A DNA stretch of 64,000 bases. Source: Citricoccus alkalitolerans. Its GTDB lineage: Bacteria; Actinomycetota; Actinomycetes; Actinomycetales; Micrococcaceae. Position 1 is the first letter of the stretch. Every line of letters begins with the position of its first letter. The position numbers and the translations under genes are program-made. Location: positions 1,550,001 through 1,614,000 of the forward strand of contig NZ_BAAALH010000002.1 of the NCBI RefSeq assembly GCF_039528175.1, read 5' to 3'. Positions 50,044-57,959 of the stretch are shown here, one piece after another. The notes under the pieces were generated by a model that had not been told where the DNA came from, ran no database searches, and saw only the letters and a program-made list of their open reading frames with translations.

Positions 50044-50960
50044 TGTCCGCCACTGACCGGCAGGGCCGGTCCGGGCAACTGATCGTGAGCGTCGAAGCCC
50101 TGCAGCGCCACGTCAACGGGGAGGGCCGCCGGCAGACCACCAGCCCGGAGGACCCGGGCCTGCTGCGCAGTGACGACCTCGAAGTCCTGCAGTCCATCCA
50201 CCACCTCGGCTCGCTCGGCCGCTTCGCGACCCTGCGCAACCGCAGCGCCATCGGTCGCCTGGTCCGCGAGGGATTCCTCACACTGGACGGTGTGCTGGAC
50301 ACCGCCGGGGAGGACTTCATGGGTCCCGTTGCCACCGCCGAGGACGTCCTGGCCCTGCGCGGGCAGTGCGGGGTCGAGCGCACCCTGATGCAGTCCTGGC
50401 TCGCCGGTGCCAGGGTCTCCACCGTGTCCGGTGCGCCGGGCGCGGACGTGATGGCCGGCGTCGTGAGCCAGAACGGTTCCCGGTATGCCGTGGCGCTCGC
50501 CGAGCGGGACTCCCTGGCCTCCCAGGTCTGCACGTGGGCCGGTGTGCGCACGGGGCCGGGGCTGCTGGCCGGCGAGTTGCTGGTGGACGAGGACGAGTTC
50601 ACCGCCCGCGTGTCCGACCCCCTGTACCCCGCGCCGGACGGCTCGCCCGCCGAACTGGCCGAGGTGTGGGCCGAGCCGTGGTTCGTGTGGGAGTGCACAT
50701 CCTCCGCCCTCGGCGTGAACCTGGCCTTCATCAGCACCCAGGGCAATGGCAACTACGTGTTCGGTGCGGATGTGGAGGCCTCGAACGACGCCGGTCGCCT
50801 CCTCCTGCGCATCGCGCCCGTCGCGGCTCGGGCCGTCTGGGAGACCCTGTGGGTACTGTCCCACGGCGGCGGTGCCGCCGGAGCCAGGGGAGAGGTGCTC
50901 GGTGTCGCCCAGACCGGGACCCACCAATTGCCGCCGCCGGAGATGCCCGCCACCCGCTGA
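50043..50960 (+). CDS. Hypothetical protein coupled to the LpqN-like gene
   Basis: A 305-residue soluble protein, not recognised. Notable parts are LIVSVEALQRHVNGEGRRQ, EVLQSIHHLGSLGRFATLRN, FLTLDGVLDTAG and VWAEPWFVWECTSSALGVNL. The size and mixed alpha/beta character recall ESX-secretion-associated chaperones (EspG-like), but no specific motif proves this. It is translated together with the LpqN-like protein. Confidence 0.5.
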   Translation: MSATDRQGRSGQLIVSVEALQRHVNGEGRRQTTSPEDPGLLRSDDLEVLQSIHHLGSLGRFATLRNRSAIGRLVREGFLTLDGVLDTAGEDFMGPVATAEDVLALRGQCGVERTLMQSWLAGARVSTVSGAPGADVMAGVVSQNGSRYAVALAERDSLASQVCTWAGVRTGPGLLAGELLVDEDEFTARVSDPLYPAPDGSPAELAEVWAEPWFVWECTSSALGVNLAFISTQGNGNYVFGADVEASNDAGRLLLRIAPVAARAVWETLWVLSHGGGAAGARGEVLGVAQTGTHQLPPPEMPATR

Positions 50961-51009
50961 CCAGACCTACCTCGCATCCGTGTTTTTTTGGTGCACTCGG
51001 TCTTGCTGT

Positions 51010-51055
51010 CCACTTTGCGGGCAGAGATCAGTACTTATCTCTGCCCGCAAAGTGG
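51010..51055. terminator. Perfect 19-bp hairpin between convergent genes
   Basis: CCACTTTGCGGGCAGAGAT and its exact complement with an 8-base loop. It lies between the unknown gene (plus) and aztD (minus). Probably a bidirectional terminator. Confidence 0.65.
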
Positions 51056-51074
51056 TTCTAGTGGTGGTCAGTGG

Positions 51075-52565
51075 TCAGTGGTCGTGGCCTTCGTGACCTT
51101 CCTCGGCATGGTCGTGGCCCTCGTGACCATCTTCCTCGGTGGCTTCGTCGTCGCTGCCGGCGGTGGGGCCTGCCTGGTGCTCAGGGGCCTCTGGGTATCC
51201 GGTGACCACGGCCATCTCCACTGGGGTGACCTCAAGGTCCACCTCGTTGACGACCTCTCCTGCCTCCAGGTCGATGATCACCAGCTTCTGGTTGGCGGCA
51301 TCCGTGATGTAGGCCGTGGAGTCGGCGACCTTCACGATGGGACCGGGCTCCTGCCACTCCTCGTTCTCCTCCCAGGCCTCGATGGCCGGGATCTCGGCGG
51401 TGATCTCTCCGGTCTCCTCGTCGATCACGTTGAGCTCGCCGTCATAGGTCAGTACCAGTGCCTCGCCCTCCGGGCCGCGGGCCAGGGAGCGGAACCAGTA
51501 GGAGGAACCCAGTTCCACGGTCTGCAGTGAGTCGGTCAGGGTGTCGATCAGTGCGACCTGCGTGGGCCGCTCGAACTCCGCCTCGGCATCGGTCTTCAGG
51601 TCACCGAGCATCACCGAGGAGTCGTCGGACCCGGCCAGGTTGCCGGTGCGCTGGTACTCGTTCTCGGCCGCGATCTTGTGGAACTCGCCGTCACGGTAGA
51701 CGACCGGGCCGTCCTCGCACCCCAGCACCACCACGTCGCCGTTCTCGTTCGGGGCGGCTGCCGCCTCACCGTGGACACCCGTGCAGTCGGTGGTCTCCGC
51801 CAGGACCTCGCCGTTGTCCCCGGAGTTCTTCACCTGCACGGTGTTCCGCGCCTCTTCGGTGCCCTGCGTGGTCAGCAGAGTGCCGTCGACCAGCTGCAGG
51901 GCCACACCGTGATGGGGGTCGTCCGTCGAGGTCGTCTCAGTACGGGGCTGCCCGTCCTTGAGATGCTCGGACGTGAAGGTCTGGATGGAGCCGTCCCCAT
52001 CGGCGAAGAGGGTGGTCAGCCCGTTGTGCACCACCACGTGACCGGCGTGCGGTGCCTCGAACGTGATGCCGCTCAGGCCGGGATCAGACTCGTAGTAGTG
52101 GAAGTGGTCCCCGTGGCCCTGGGCATCGATACCGGCGTTGTAGACCTCGAAGGTGTTGCCCTTGGTGACCATCACGTGCTGGCCGTCGCCGGCATTGTTG
52201 AGTCGGAGAAAGCCGTCCAGCTCTTCCTCGTGCACCACCTCACCGGTCTCACCGTCCAGGGAGACCAAGCCACCGTCGTAACTCATGACCACGCGTGGCG
52301 TCACGGAGGCGACCTCAGCGCGGGACGCGAGCTGGGCCGCGCTGACGGACTCGGTCTCTGCGGATTCAGTAGCGGCCGAGCCGTCGGCAGTCTGCGTGGA
52401 TCCGCCACTGCCGGCACCTGCACCGCAGGCAGAGAGGGCAAGGGTCACGGCGGCGAAGGCGCCGACCGAGAGGAAGCGGCGGGAATGACGGCCGCGAGGA
52501 GCGGGCGCTGCGGGCGCCACCCCGGAATCGGCATGGGTGCGGTAGGGCGGTAGTGATGTGTTCAT
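51075..52565 (-). CDS. aztD: Zinc metallochaperone AztD-like lipoprotein
   Basis: A 496-residue secreted lipoprotein. The signal ends in LALSACGAGAG (lipobox Cys). A seven- or eight-bladed beta-propeller follows, with metal-binding histidines in GHGDHFHYYE, PHAGHVVVHNG and DDPHHGVALQ. The C-terminus is His-rich (EDGHEGHDHAEEGHEGHDH). This matches AztD, which hands zinc to the AztABC importer. AztABC genes are not in the window. Start ATG 52565 fits the signal peptide. Zinc limitation (Zur) is the likely control. Confidence 0.85.
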   Translation of the reverse strand: MNTSLPPYRTHADSGVAPAAPAPRGRHSRRFLSVGAFAAVTLALSACGAGAGSGGSTQTADGSAATESAETESVSAAQLASRAEVASVTPRVVMSYDGGLVSLDGETGEVVHEEELDGFLRLNNAGDGQHVMVTKGNTFEVYNAGIDAQGHGDHFHYYESDPGLSGITFEAPHAGHVVVHNGLTTLFADGDGSIQTFTSEHLKDGQPRTETTSTDDPHHGVALQLVDGTLLTTQGTEEARNTVQVKNSGDNGEVLAETTDCTGVHGEAAAAPNENGDVVVLGCEDGPVVYRDGEFHKIAAENEYQRTGNLAGSDDSSVMLGDLKTDAEAEFERPTQVALIDTLTDSLQTVELGSSYWFRSLARGPEGEALVLTYDGELNVIDEETGEITAEIPAIEAWEENEEWQEPGPIVKVADSTAYITDAANQKLVIIDLEAGEVVNEVDLEVTPVEMAVVTGYPEAPEHQAGPTAGSDDEATEEDGHEGHDHAEEGHEGHDH

Positions 52566-52585
52566 GACCAGCACTCTAAATGCAA

Positions 52586-52602
52586 TTGCGAACAAGTTGC
52601 AA
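52586..52602. promoter_or_regulatory. Candidate operator between aztD and galE
   Basis: TTGCGAACAAGTTGCAA is an imperfect palindrome with TTGC/GCAA ends, 21 bases upstream of the aztD start. A metalloregulator such as Zur could bind here, but it does not match the usual actinobacterial Zur box closely. Confidence 0.25.
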
Positions 52603-52643
52603 CAATGGTCGGAGCGGATAGACGCGTTCCGTAGGCTGGTGAC

Positions 52644-53639
52644 ATGACTTGGATGGTGACCGGCGGGGCCGGCTATATCGGCGCGCACGTGGTGGAGGCC
52701 TTTCGGGCTGTCGGCACGGACACCGTGGTGGTGGACAATCTCTCCAGCGGACACCGCGGGTTCGTGCCGGAGGATATCCCGTTCATCCAGGCCGACCTGA
52801 ATGATCGGGCCGCGCTGGACGGTGCGTTCGCCGAGCACCCGGTGGCCGGCGTCGTACATATTGCCGGGTACAAGTACGCGGGGGAATCGGTGCGGAAACC
52901 GCTGCGCACCTACCGGGACAACGTCACGGGGATGGTGGCCCTGCTGGAGGCGATGGAGGGCGCCGGCGTGGCGAACATGGTGTTCTCCTCCTCCGCCGCG
53001 ACGTTCGGTACGCCGGACAGTGAGCTGGTGACCGAAGCCAGTGCGACCGTGCCGGAGTCACCCTACGGACAGACCAAGCTGATCGGGGAGTGGCTGCTGG
53101 CTGACCAGGCCCGGGCGGCCGGGCTGCGGCACACGTCGCTGCGCTACTTCAATGTGGTCGGCTCGGGCACGGACCGGATCAGTGACACCAGCCCGCACAA
53201 TCTGTTCCCGCTCGTGTTCGACGCGCTGGTGGCGGGGAGGACGCCGCGCATCAACGGCGCGGATTACCCGACGCCGGACGGCACCTGCGTGCGTGACTAC
53301 ATCCACGTGGCCGACCTGGCCGAGGCCCATGTGGCGGCGGCGCGGCGCGTGGAGTCGGGGGAGACCGTGGAACCCGTCTACAACCTGGGTTCCGGCGCGG
53401 GCACCTCCGTCCGGGAGATCATGGACGCGATGGCGTCAGTGACCGGGATTGACTTCGAGCCCGAGGTGCAGGCCCGCCGGCCGGGCGACCCGGCGCGGAT
53501 CGTGGCCGACGGGACACTGGCCGCGCGGGACCTGGGCTGGACCATGCGGCATTCCGTGCAGGACATGGTGGCCTCGGCCTGGAGCGCGCGGCAGGCGTGG
53601 GAAGCTCAGCAGGAACAGCGGGCACAGCAGACGCGGTAG
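52644..53639 (+). CDS. galE: UDP-glucose 4-epimerase GalE
   Basis: A 331-residue extended SDR enzyme interconverting UDP-glucose and UDP-galactose. It has VTGGAGYIGAHVVEAF, AGYKYAGESVRKP, SSSAATFGTP (catalytic Ser/Thr), SPYGQTKLIGEW (Tyr-x3-Lys), LRYFNVVGSG and CVRDYIHVADLA. It could supply precursors to the exopolysaccharide locus. Its last codons and stop lie in a 27-bp tandem repeat. Confidence 0.93.
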   Translation: MTWMVTGGAGYIGAHVVEAFRAVGTDTVVVDNLSSGHRGFVPEDIPFIQADLNDRAALDGAFAEHPVAGVVHIAGYKYAGESVRKPLRTYRDNVTGMVALLEAMEGAGVANMVFSSSAATFGTPDSELVTEASATVPESPYGQTKLIGEWLLADQARAAGLRHTSLRYFNVVGSGTDRISDTSPHNLFPLVFDALVAGRTPRINGADYPTPDGTCVRDYIHVADLAEAHVAAARRVESGETVEPVYNLGSGAGTSVREIMDAMASVTGIDFEPEVQARRPGDPARIVADGTLAARDLGWTMRHSVQDMVASAWSARQAWEAQQEQRAQQTR

Positions 53640-53668
53640 GCACAGCGGGCGCAGCAGACGCGGTAGGC
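53615..53668 (+). repeat. 27-bp tandem duplication spanning the galE stop
   Basis: Two units (53615-53641 and 53642-53668) differ at one base; a partial third begins at 53669. Each unit encodes QRAQQTR and then TAG, so the stop codon itself is duplicated. Confidence 0.9.
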
Positions 53669-53729
53669 ACAGCAGGCACGCTCGATCGGATGAAGCAGCC
53701 GTTGGCGTACTAGCGGGCTTCGGCCCAGA

Positions 53730-54485
53730 TCAAGGTCCGGCTTGCGGGTCCGTGGCCGTCGTCCCGGCATCCAGTGGGTCGATGGCGGGCGCCGAGGGAA
53801 GGTGCCGGGCGAACCACTCCGACGCCAGGCGGGCAACCTGCTCCAGGGCTCCGGGTTCCTCGAATAGGTGCGCGGCGCCGTCGACGATCTCCAGGGCGTT
53901 CTCACACTGCAGCTCGGACTGGGCCTGGCGGTTGAACTCGAGTACCTCCTGATCCTCACTGCCGACGATCAGCAGAGTGGGAGCCTCCACCGTGCCCAAC
54001 CGTCGTTCGGCCAGGTCCGGCCGGCCACCTCGAGAGACCACGGCACCGACCCGGGCCCCCGGTTCTGCAGCGGCCCACAGCGCGGCACCGGCCCCGGTAC
54101 TGGCGCCGAAGAACCCCACCGGTGAGGACAGGCTCTGCGGCTGCCGGTGCACCCACGCCTCGGCCGCCGTGAGGCGTTGCGCGAGCCGGGGCAGGTCGAA
54201 GGCGTTTCCCCGGTCGGTCTCCTCCTCGGGGGTGAGCAGGTCCAGCAACAACGTACCCAGCCCCGCCTCGTGCAGGGCAGACGCCACGTACCGATTGCGC
54301 TCGCTGTTCCGGCCGCTGCCGCTGCCATGGGCGAAGACCACCACGGGGGCGTTGACCTGCGGTAGGACGAAGTGGCCCTCGAGCGTCACGTGCGCGGCTG
54401 GGATGTGGGCCTCCATCGAGAGCGGCGGCTGCGCGGGTTGCTCCGCCTGCTGCTCCGGAAGGTCGGGGGATGGGGACTGGACCAT
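53730..54485 (-). CDS. Alpha/beta hydrolase (dienelactone-hydrolase-like)
   Basis: A 251-residue hydrolase. It has the oxyanion-region motif VVVFAHGSGSGRNSERNRYV, a nucleophile elbow GFFGASTGAGAALWAA, Asp in LLIVGSEDQEV and His in VDGAAHLFEEPG. ATG 54485 is taken because AGAGG lies upstream; GTG 54494 is possible. In other genomes this type is sometimes fused or linked to phosphoribosyltransferases, but none is seen here. Substrate unknown. Confidence 0.82.
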   Translation of the reverse strand: MVQSPSPDLPEQQAEQPAQPPLSMEAHIPAAHVTLEGHFVLPQVNAPVVVFAHGSGSGRNSERNRYVASALHEAGLGTLLLDLLTPEEETDRGNAFDLPRLAQRLTAAEAWVHRQPQSLSSPVGFFGASTGAGAALWAAAEPGARVGAVVSRGGRPDLAERRLGTVEAPTLLIVGSEDQEVLEFNRQAQSELQCENALEIVDGAAHLFEEPGALEQVARLASEWFARHLPSAPAIDPLDAGTTATDPQAGP

Positions 54486-54738
54486 GAGGTGCACCTCTCT
54501 CGGGCGCCGCTTGTCCGTAGGGGCCGTGACCGGCTGGGGCGTCCGTTGTGGTCATTCGCTGTCCAGGCCAGCGTAAGGGCGGTCGGGTCAGCGGGGGAAG
54601 GCGGGCCGTGCTGGCCTCCGAAGTTCACCCGACCGCCCAGTCGTTGGACGGTTCAGGTGGCGGGCCACGCTGGCACGTCGGCCGCCGATCTGACATGGTT
54701 TTCGCATCCGCGACGGAGGACTGAAGAAGGAGACGCGC

Positions 54739-54912
54739 ATGAGCACGCCACTCGACGAACAGGGACAACCCGAGGTGAACCCGGACGACGAGAACGCCGA
54801 TCTGGGATCCGATGGTAGCGGCGAGGTGGATATCGATCCTGACGACGACAGCGACGCCGACTATGAGTCACCGTCAACTGTCCCGAAGTTCCAGCGAGAT
54901 TCCGATCGGTAG
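54739..54912 (+). CDS. Small acidic hypothetical protein
   Basis: A 57-residue, very acidic protein (NPDDENADLGSDGSGEVDID, PDDDSDADYES). ATG 54739 has AGAAGGAG 6 bases upstream, the best ribosome-binding site nearby. It overlaps the likely start of the following hydrolase gene by about 50 bases in a different frame. Confidence 0.55.
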   Translation: MSTPLDEQGQPEVNPDDENADLGSDGSGEVDIDPDDDSDADYESPSTVPKFQRDSDR

Positions 54913-55735
54913 GGACTCAGCATTCCGTCGCGACCGTGGGCTGGGGCGGCGGCGCCTGCACGCCGGCGGGCACACGGTGGACGTGCGCGGCACGTTCGGA
55001 TCGCCGCAGGGCGAGAAGAGCGAAAGTCCAGAGGTCGGTGAGACGGCTGGGACGGAACGCCCGCCCGTGGTGCTGGTGCACGGCATCGGGATGTCGGGGG
55101 AGTACTTCCTGCCCTTCGCACACGCGCTGGCCACCGACCACGACGTCTACGCCCTGGACCTGCCGGGTTATGGCACCACGCCCACTCCGCCGCGGGCGCT
55201 GACCGTACCGGAGTTGGGCGAAGTTCTCGCCCAGGTGATCCGGGCGCTGGGCTTGGACGGGGCCGTCGTCGTGGGCCACTCCATGGGCTGTCAGATCGTG
55301 GTGGACACGGTCGCTCGGAACCCGGGGCTGTGTGCCGGATACGTGCTGATCGGCCCCACCGTGGACCCGGCGGCGCACAGCCGGCCGGCCCTGGCCTGGC
55401 GGCTGCTGCGGGACACGGTCTGCGAGCCGGCGGCGAACAACGCTGTGGTCTTCCGGAATTACCTGCGGATGGGTCCATTGCGGTACCTGCGCACCGCACG
55501 GCACATGCTCGCCGACCGGGTCGAGGAGACGATCACCCGCTGCGACGTTCCGGGGCTCGTGGTCCGGGGAGACCGGGATCCCATCGCGCCCCACGGCTGG
55601 GCCATGGACCTGATGCGGCTGGCGCCCGACGCCCGCCTGGTCGAGATCCCCGACGGCCCTCACGCCGTGCAATACAACCGGCCGCATGATCTCGCCGCGG
55701 CCTGCGCCCCCTTCCTGGAGGCGGTGCGCCGATGA
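54863..55735 (+). CDS. Alpha/beta hydrolase
   Basis: A 290-residue protein. The hydrolase fold starts near residue 50: VVLVHGIGMSGEYFLPFA, nucleophile GHSMGCQIVVD, Asp in VVRGDRDPIAPHGW and His in IPDGPHAVQYNRP. The first 45 residues are basic and low in similarity, so the true start may be internal; ATG 54863 has no clear site and lies inside the preceding small gene. It overlaps the next hydrolase gene by ATGA. Confidence 0.82.
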   Translation: MSHRQLSRSSSEIPIGRDSAFRRDRGLGRRRLHAGGHTVDVRGTFGSPQGEKSESPEVGETAGTERPPVVLVHGIGMSGEYFLPFAHALATDHDVYALDLPGYGTTPTPPRALTVPELGEVLAQVIRALGLDGAVVVGHSMGCQIVVDTVARNPGLCAGYVLIGPTVDPAAHSRPALAWRLLRDTVCEPAANNAVVFRNYLRMGPLRYLRTARHMLADRVEETITRCDVPGLVVRGDRDPIAPHGWAMDLMRLAPDARLVEIPDGPHAVQYNRPHDLAAACAPFLEAVRR

Positions 55736-56472
55736 ACATCGCTGAGATCGGCGTGAACCTCGCCGCCTGGATCCGTGACTACGTCTACGCGCTCCGCCGG
55801 CAGGCCGCCGGGGTGGTGCACCGGTACGACCCGCAGGTTTATCGCCGGTCCTGGACCGAGCGGCCGGCGGTGGTGCTCATCCCCGGCATCTACGAGAGCT
55901 GGACGTTTATGCTGCCGGTGGCCGATGCCCTGCGGGAGAACGGCTATGACGTGCACGCCGTGACGGACCTGCGGTACAACGGGGGAACCATCGAGGAGAT
56001 GGCCGAGTTGGTGGACCGCTATCTCCGCCGGGAGCGGGTGGGCCGCTGCGTGCTGGTGGCCCACAGCAAGGGCGGGCTGATCGGCAAGCTGCTGCTGGCG
56101 CACCACAATGAGGGTGGAGCGATCCGAGGCCTGGTGGCGGTCAACACGCCGTTCACCGGCTCCCCGCTGGCCCGGCTGCTGCCCTTGCCGGCCCTGCGGG
56201 TGTTCCTGCCGAATTCCCCGGAGCTGGCCGACCTGAGTGCCAGCAGCCACGTGGACCGGGACATCGTCTCCATCTACGGCCGGTTCGACCCGCACATCCC
56301 CGGCGGCAGCCACCTGGACGGCGCGGACAACGTGCAGTTGGGCACGCGTGGACACTTCCTGCCCCTGGGCGACCGTCGGGTGCACGCCGCAGTCCTGGAC
56401 GGGATCCGGCGGCTGGCGGGAACAGGGCTCGGAGTGGGGCCGGAGGCGGAGGAGGGTCACCGTGAGCGCTGA
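55732..56472 (+). CDS. Alpha/beta hydrolase (lipase-like)
   Basis: A 246-residue protein with VVLIPGIYESWTFMLPVADA, the nucleophile elbow VAHSKGGLIGKLLL, VNTPFTGSPLARLLP, SIYGRFDPHIPGGSHL and HFLPLGDRRVH. The AHSKGG elbow and overall size fit triacylglycerol-lipase/PGAP1-like families. It is coupled to the previous hydrolase by ATGA. Its start resembles a short amphipathic helix rather than a signal peptide. Confidence 0.8.
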   Translation: MNIAEIGVNLAAWIRDYVYALRRQAAGVVHRYDPQVYRRSWTERPAVVLIPGIYESWTFMLPVADALRENGYDVHAVTDLRYNGGTIEEMAELVDRYLRRERVGRCVLVAHSKGGLIGKLLLAHHNEGGAIRGLVAVNTPFTGSPLARLLPLPALRVFLPNSPELADLSASSHVDRDIVSIYGRFDPHIPGGSHLDGADNVQLGTRGHFLPLGDRRVHAAVLDGIRRLAGTGLGVGPEAEEGHRER

Positions 56473-56736
56473 GGGCCGGAGAAGAGGTCCCTCGGAGCCT
56501 CGAGTGCCCCTTCTCGGCCAGCCGGTCGACTCGACGCAGGGAGGCCAAGTGCAACTCACGGCTCAGGCGGATCGTCGGTTTCAGCGCGAAGAAGATGGAC
56601 CTGGCCAGGAAGCACCACGTGCCTGCCGTCTGGGCTGACTCACTGAAGAACAAGATGCTGCCGATGACGGCGCGTTAGCATGTGCACCACGGTGGCCGGG
56701 ATCCGCGGCCGCTGACCCCGAGGGAAGGAGCACGCC
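56473..56736. other. Intergenic stretch before the DUF3072 gene
   Basis: About 260 bases. A short plus-strand frame near 56588-56680 reads MDLARKHHVPAVWADSLKNK and ends in a TAG. It could be a decayed gene end, but it is too short to call. Confidence 0.3.
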
Positions 56737-57027
56737 ATGACGACCACTCCCGCGCAGTTCCCGGAGCCGGAAGAGGAAGAACAGGCTCTCGGCCGCCAGC
56801 AGAAGCAGAGGCCGGTGGAGGGCGAGACGATCGGCGCCACCAGTGAGGCCGATGACCCCGCTTTGGAGAAGGACCCCGAGGACTGGGTCAGCGGCGACGA
56901 CCCGATGACCGAGGCGCAGAAGTCCTACCTGGACACGCTGGCCCGGCAAGCGGGCGAGGAGTTGCCGGCCGACCTGACGAAGGCCGAGGCGTCCGAGCAC
57001 ATCGACCGGCTGCGCGGACCGCAGTAG
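56737..57027 (+). CDS. DUF3072 protein
   Basis: A 96-residue soluble protein. The N-terminal half is acidic and disordered. The DUF3072 block is DDPMTEAQKSYLDTLARQAG and ADLTKAEASEHIDRL. ATG 56737 has GGAAGGAG upstream. Function unknown. A strong terminator follows. Confidence 0.85.
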   Translation: MTTTPAQFPEPEEEEQALGRQQKQRPVEGETIGATSEADDPALEKDPEDWVSGDDPMTEAQKSYLDTLARQAGEELPADLTKAEASEHIDRLRGPQ

Positions 57028-57046
57028 GCGGGGCTGGTACACGGAG

Positions 57047-57079
57047 GGCCTCCCCGCGACTGGTGGTCGTGGGGAGGCC
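57047..57079 (+). terminator. Terminator after the DUF3072 gene
   Basis: A 14-bp stem (GGCCTCCCCGCGAC / GTCGTGGGGAGGCC, one G-U pair) with a 5-base loop, followed by TTCG, 20 bases after the stop. Confidence 0.7.
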
Positions 57080-57114
57080 TTCGATGTGTTGCCGTTGGTG
57101 ACCGCTGTGTGGTG

Positions 57115-57203
57115 CTACTGGGTGAGCACGGAGCTGTAGCGGTCGAGGAAGGTGACGACCTCGCCGCGGGTGACGGGTTTGTACGGCCTGGAGAGTCCTG
57201 AAT
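57115..57203 (-). pseudogene. Orphan SLH-repeat end
   Basis: On the minus strand the frame ends RPYKPVTRGEVVTFLDRYSS and then VLTQ and TAG. This is the last third of an SLH repeat, as in the two large SLH proteins in this window. No start or upstream SLH sequence is visible, since the frame soon runs into the tsaB upstream region. It is a gene remnant. Confidence 0.75.
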
Positions 57204-57257
57204 AGGGGCCACCAGTGGCCGACGGCATGACCGGTAGCCATCCGTAAACTGGACCCC

Positions 57258-57953
57258 ATGCCCGACCACTCATCCCGCCCCCTCCTCGCCCTCGACGCCT
57301 CTGCCACCGCCAGCGTGGCCGTCGTCCGTGACGGCGAGGTCTTCGCGAGCTATGCCTCCACCGAGACCAACACGCATGCCGAGGTGCTCACGCCGGCGGT
57401 TCGCCGGGTTCTCGATGAGGCGAACGTGGAGCCGGGCGATCTGCGTGCGGTGGTGGCCGGCGTCGGGCCCGGACCGTTCACCGGGCTGCGTGCCGGGCTG
57501 GTGACCGCACGCTCCCTCGCCTTTGCCTGGGGGTTGCAGGTGCACGGGGTGATGAGCCTGGACGCGATCGCGCTGCCCGCGGCTGAGGAGGCCTTCCGGG
57601 CGGGCGTCGAGGAGTTCGTGGTTGCCACCGACGCCCGCCGCCGTGAGGTCTACTGGGCCCACTACGCCTCCGTGGGCGGGCAGTTCCAGCGCCTCCACGG
57701 TCCCTTCGTCACAGCCCCGGCCGAGGTCACTCCGCTGCCGGCCTATGGCGCCGGGGCCGGGATGTACCCGGATGCCCTCGCCGCGGTCGCGGAGTTCTCC
57801 ACCATCGTGCCCGACGCCGGCTCGCTCGGCCTGGTCGGCGAGCTCGCTCTGCGCCGCGGCCGGGGAATCCTGCCGGTGCAGCCGCTGTACCTGCGCGCAT
57901 CCGATGCGAAGGTACCGGGCCCACGGAAGAAGGCCGGCACCGGCGAACGGTAG
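57258..57953 (+). CDS. tsaB: tRNA threonylcarbamoyladenosine biosynthesis protein TsaB
   Basis: A 231-residue ASKHA-fold protein that scaffolds TsaD for t6A formation. It has LLALDASATASVAVVRDGEV, THAEVLTPAVRRVL, GVGPGPFTGLRAGLVTARSL, VATDARRREVYWAHY and the C-terminal PVQPLYLRASDAKVPG. In many actinobacteria tsaE, tsaB, rimI and tsaD are adjacent; here tsaE is 24 kb upstream and neither rimI nor tsaD follows. An SLH remnant lies just upstream. Confidence 0.93.
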   Translation: MPDHSSRPLLALDASATASVAVVRDGEVFASYASTETNTHAEVLTPAVRRVLDEANVEPGDLRAVVAGVGPGPFTGLRAGLVTARSLAFAWGLQVHGVMSLDAIALPAAEEAFRAGVEEFVVATDARRREVYWAHYASVGGQFQRLHGPFVTAPAEVTPLPAYGAGAGMYPDALAAVAEFSTIVPDAGSLGLVGELALRRGRGILPVQPLYLRASDAKVPGPRKKAGTGER

Positions 57954-57959
57954 GCTAGG

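Noticed and set aside
50981..50990. Run of seven T after the unknown gene
   Set aside because: No stem lies directly before it, so it is not a terminator by itself; the hairpin at 51010-51055 is the better candidate.
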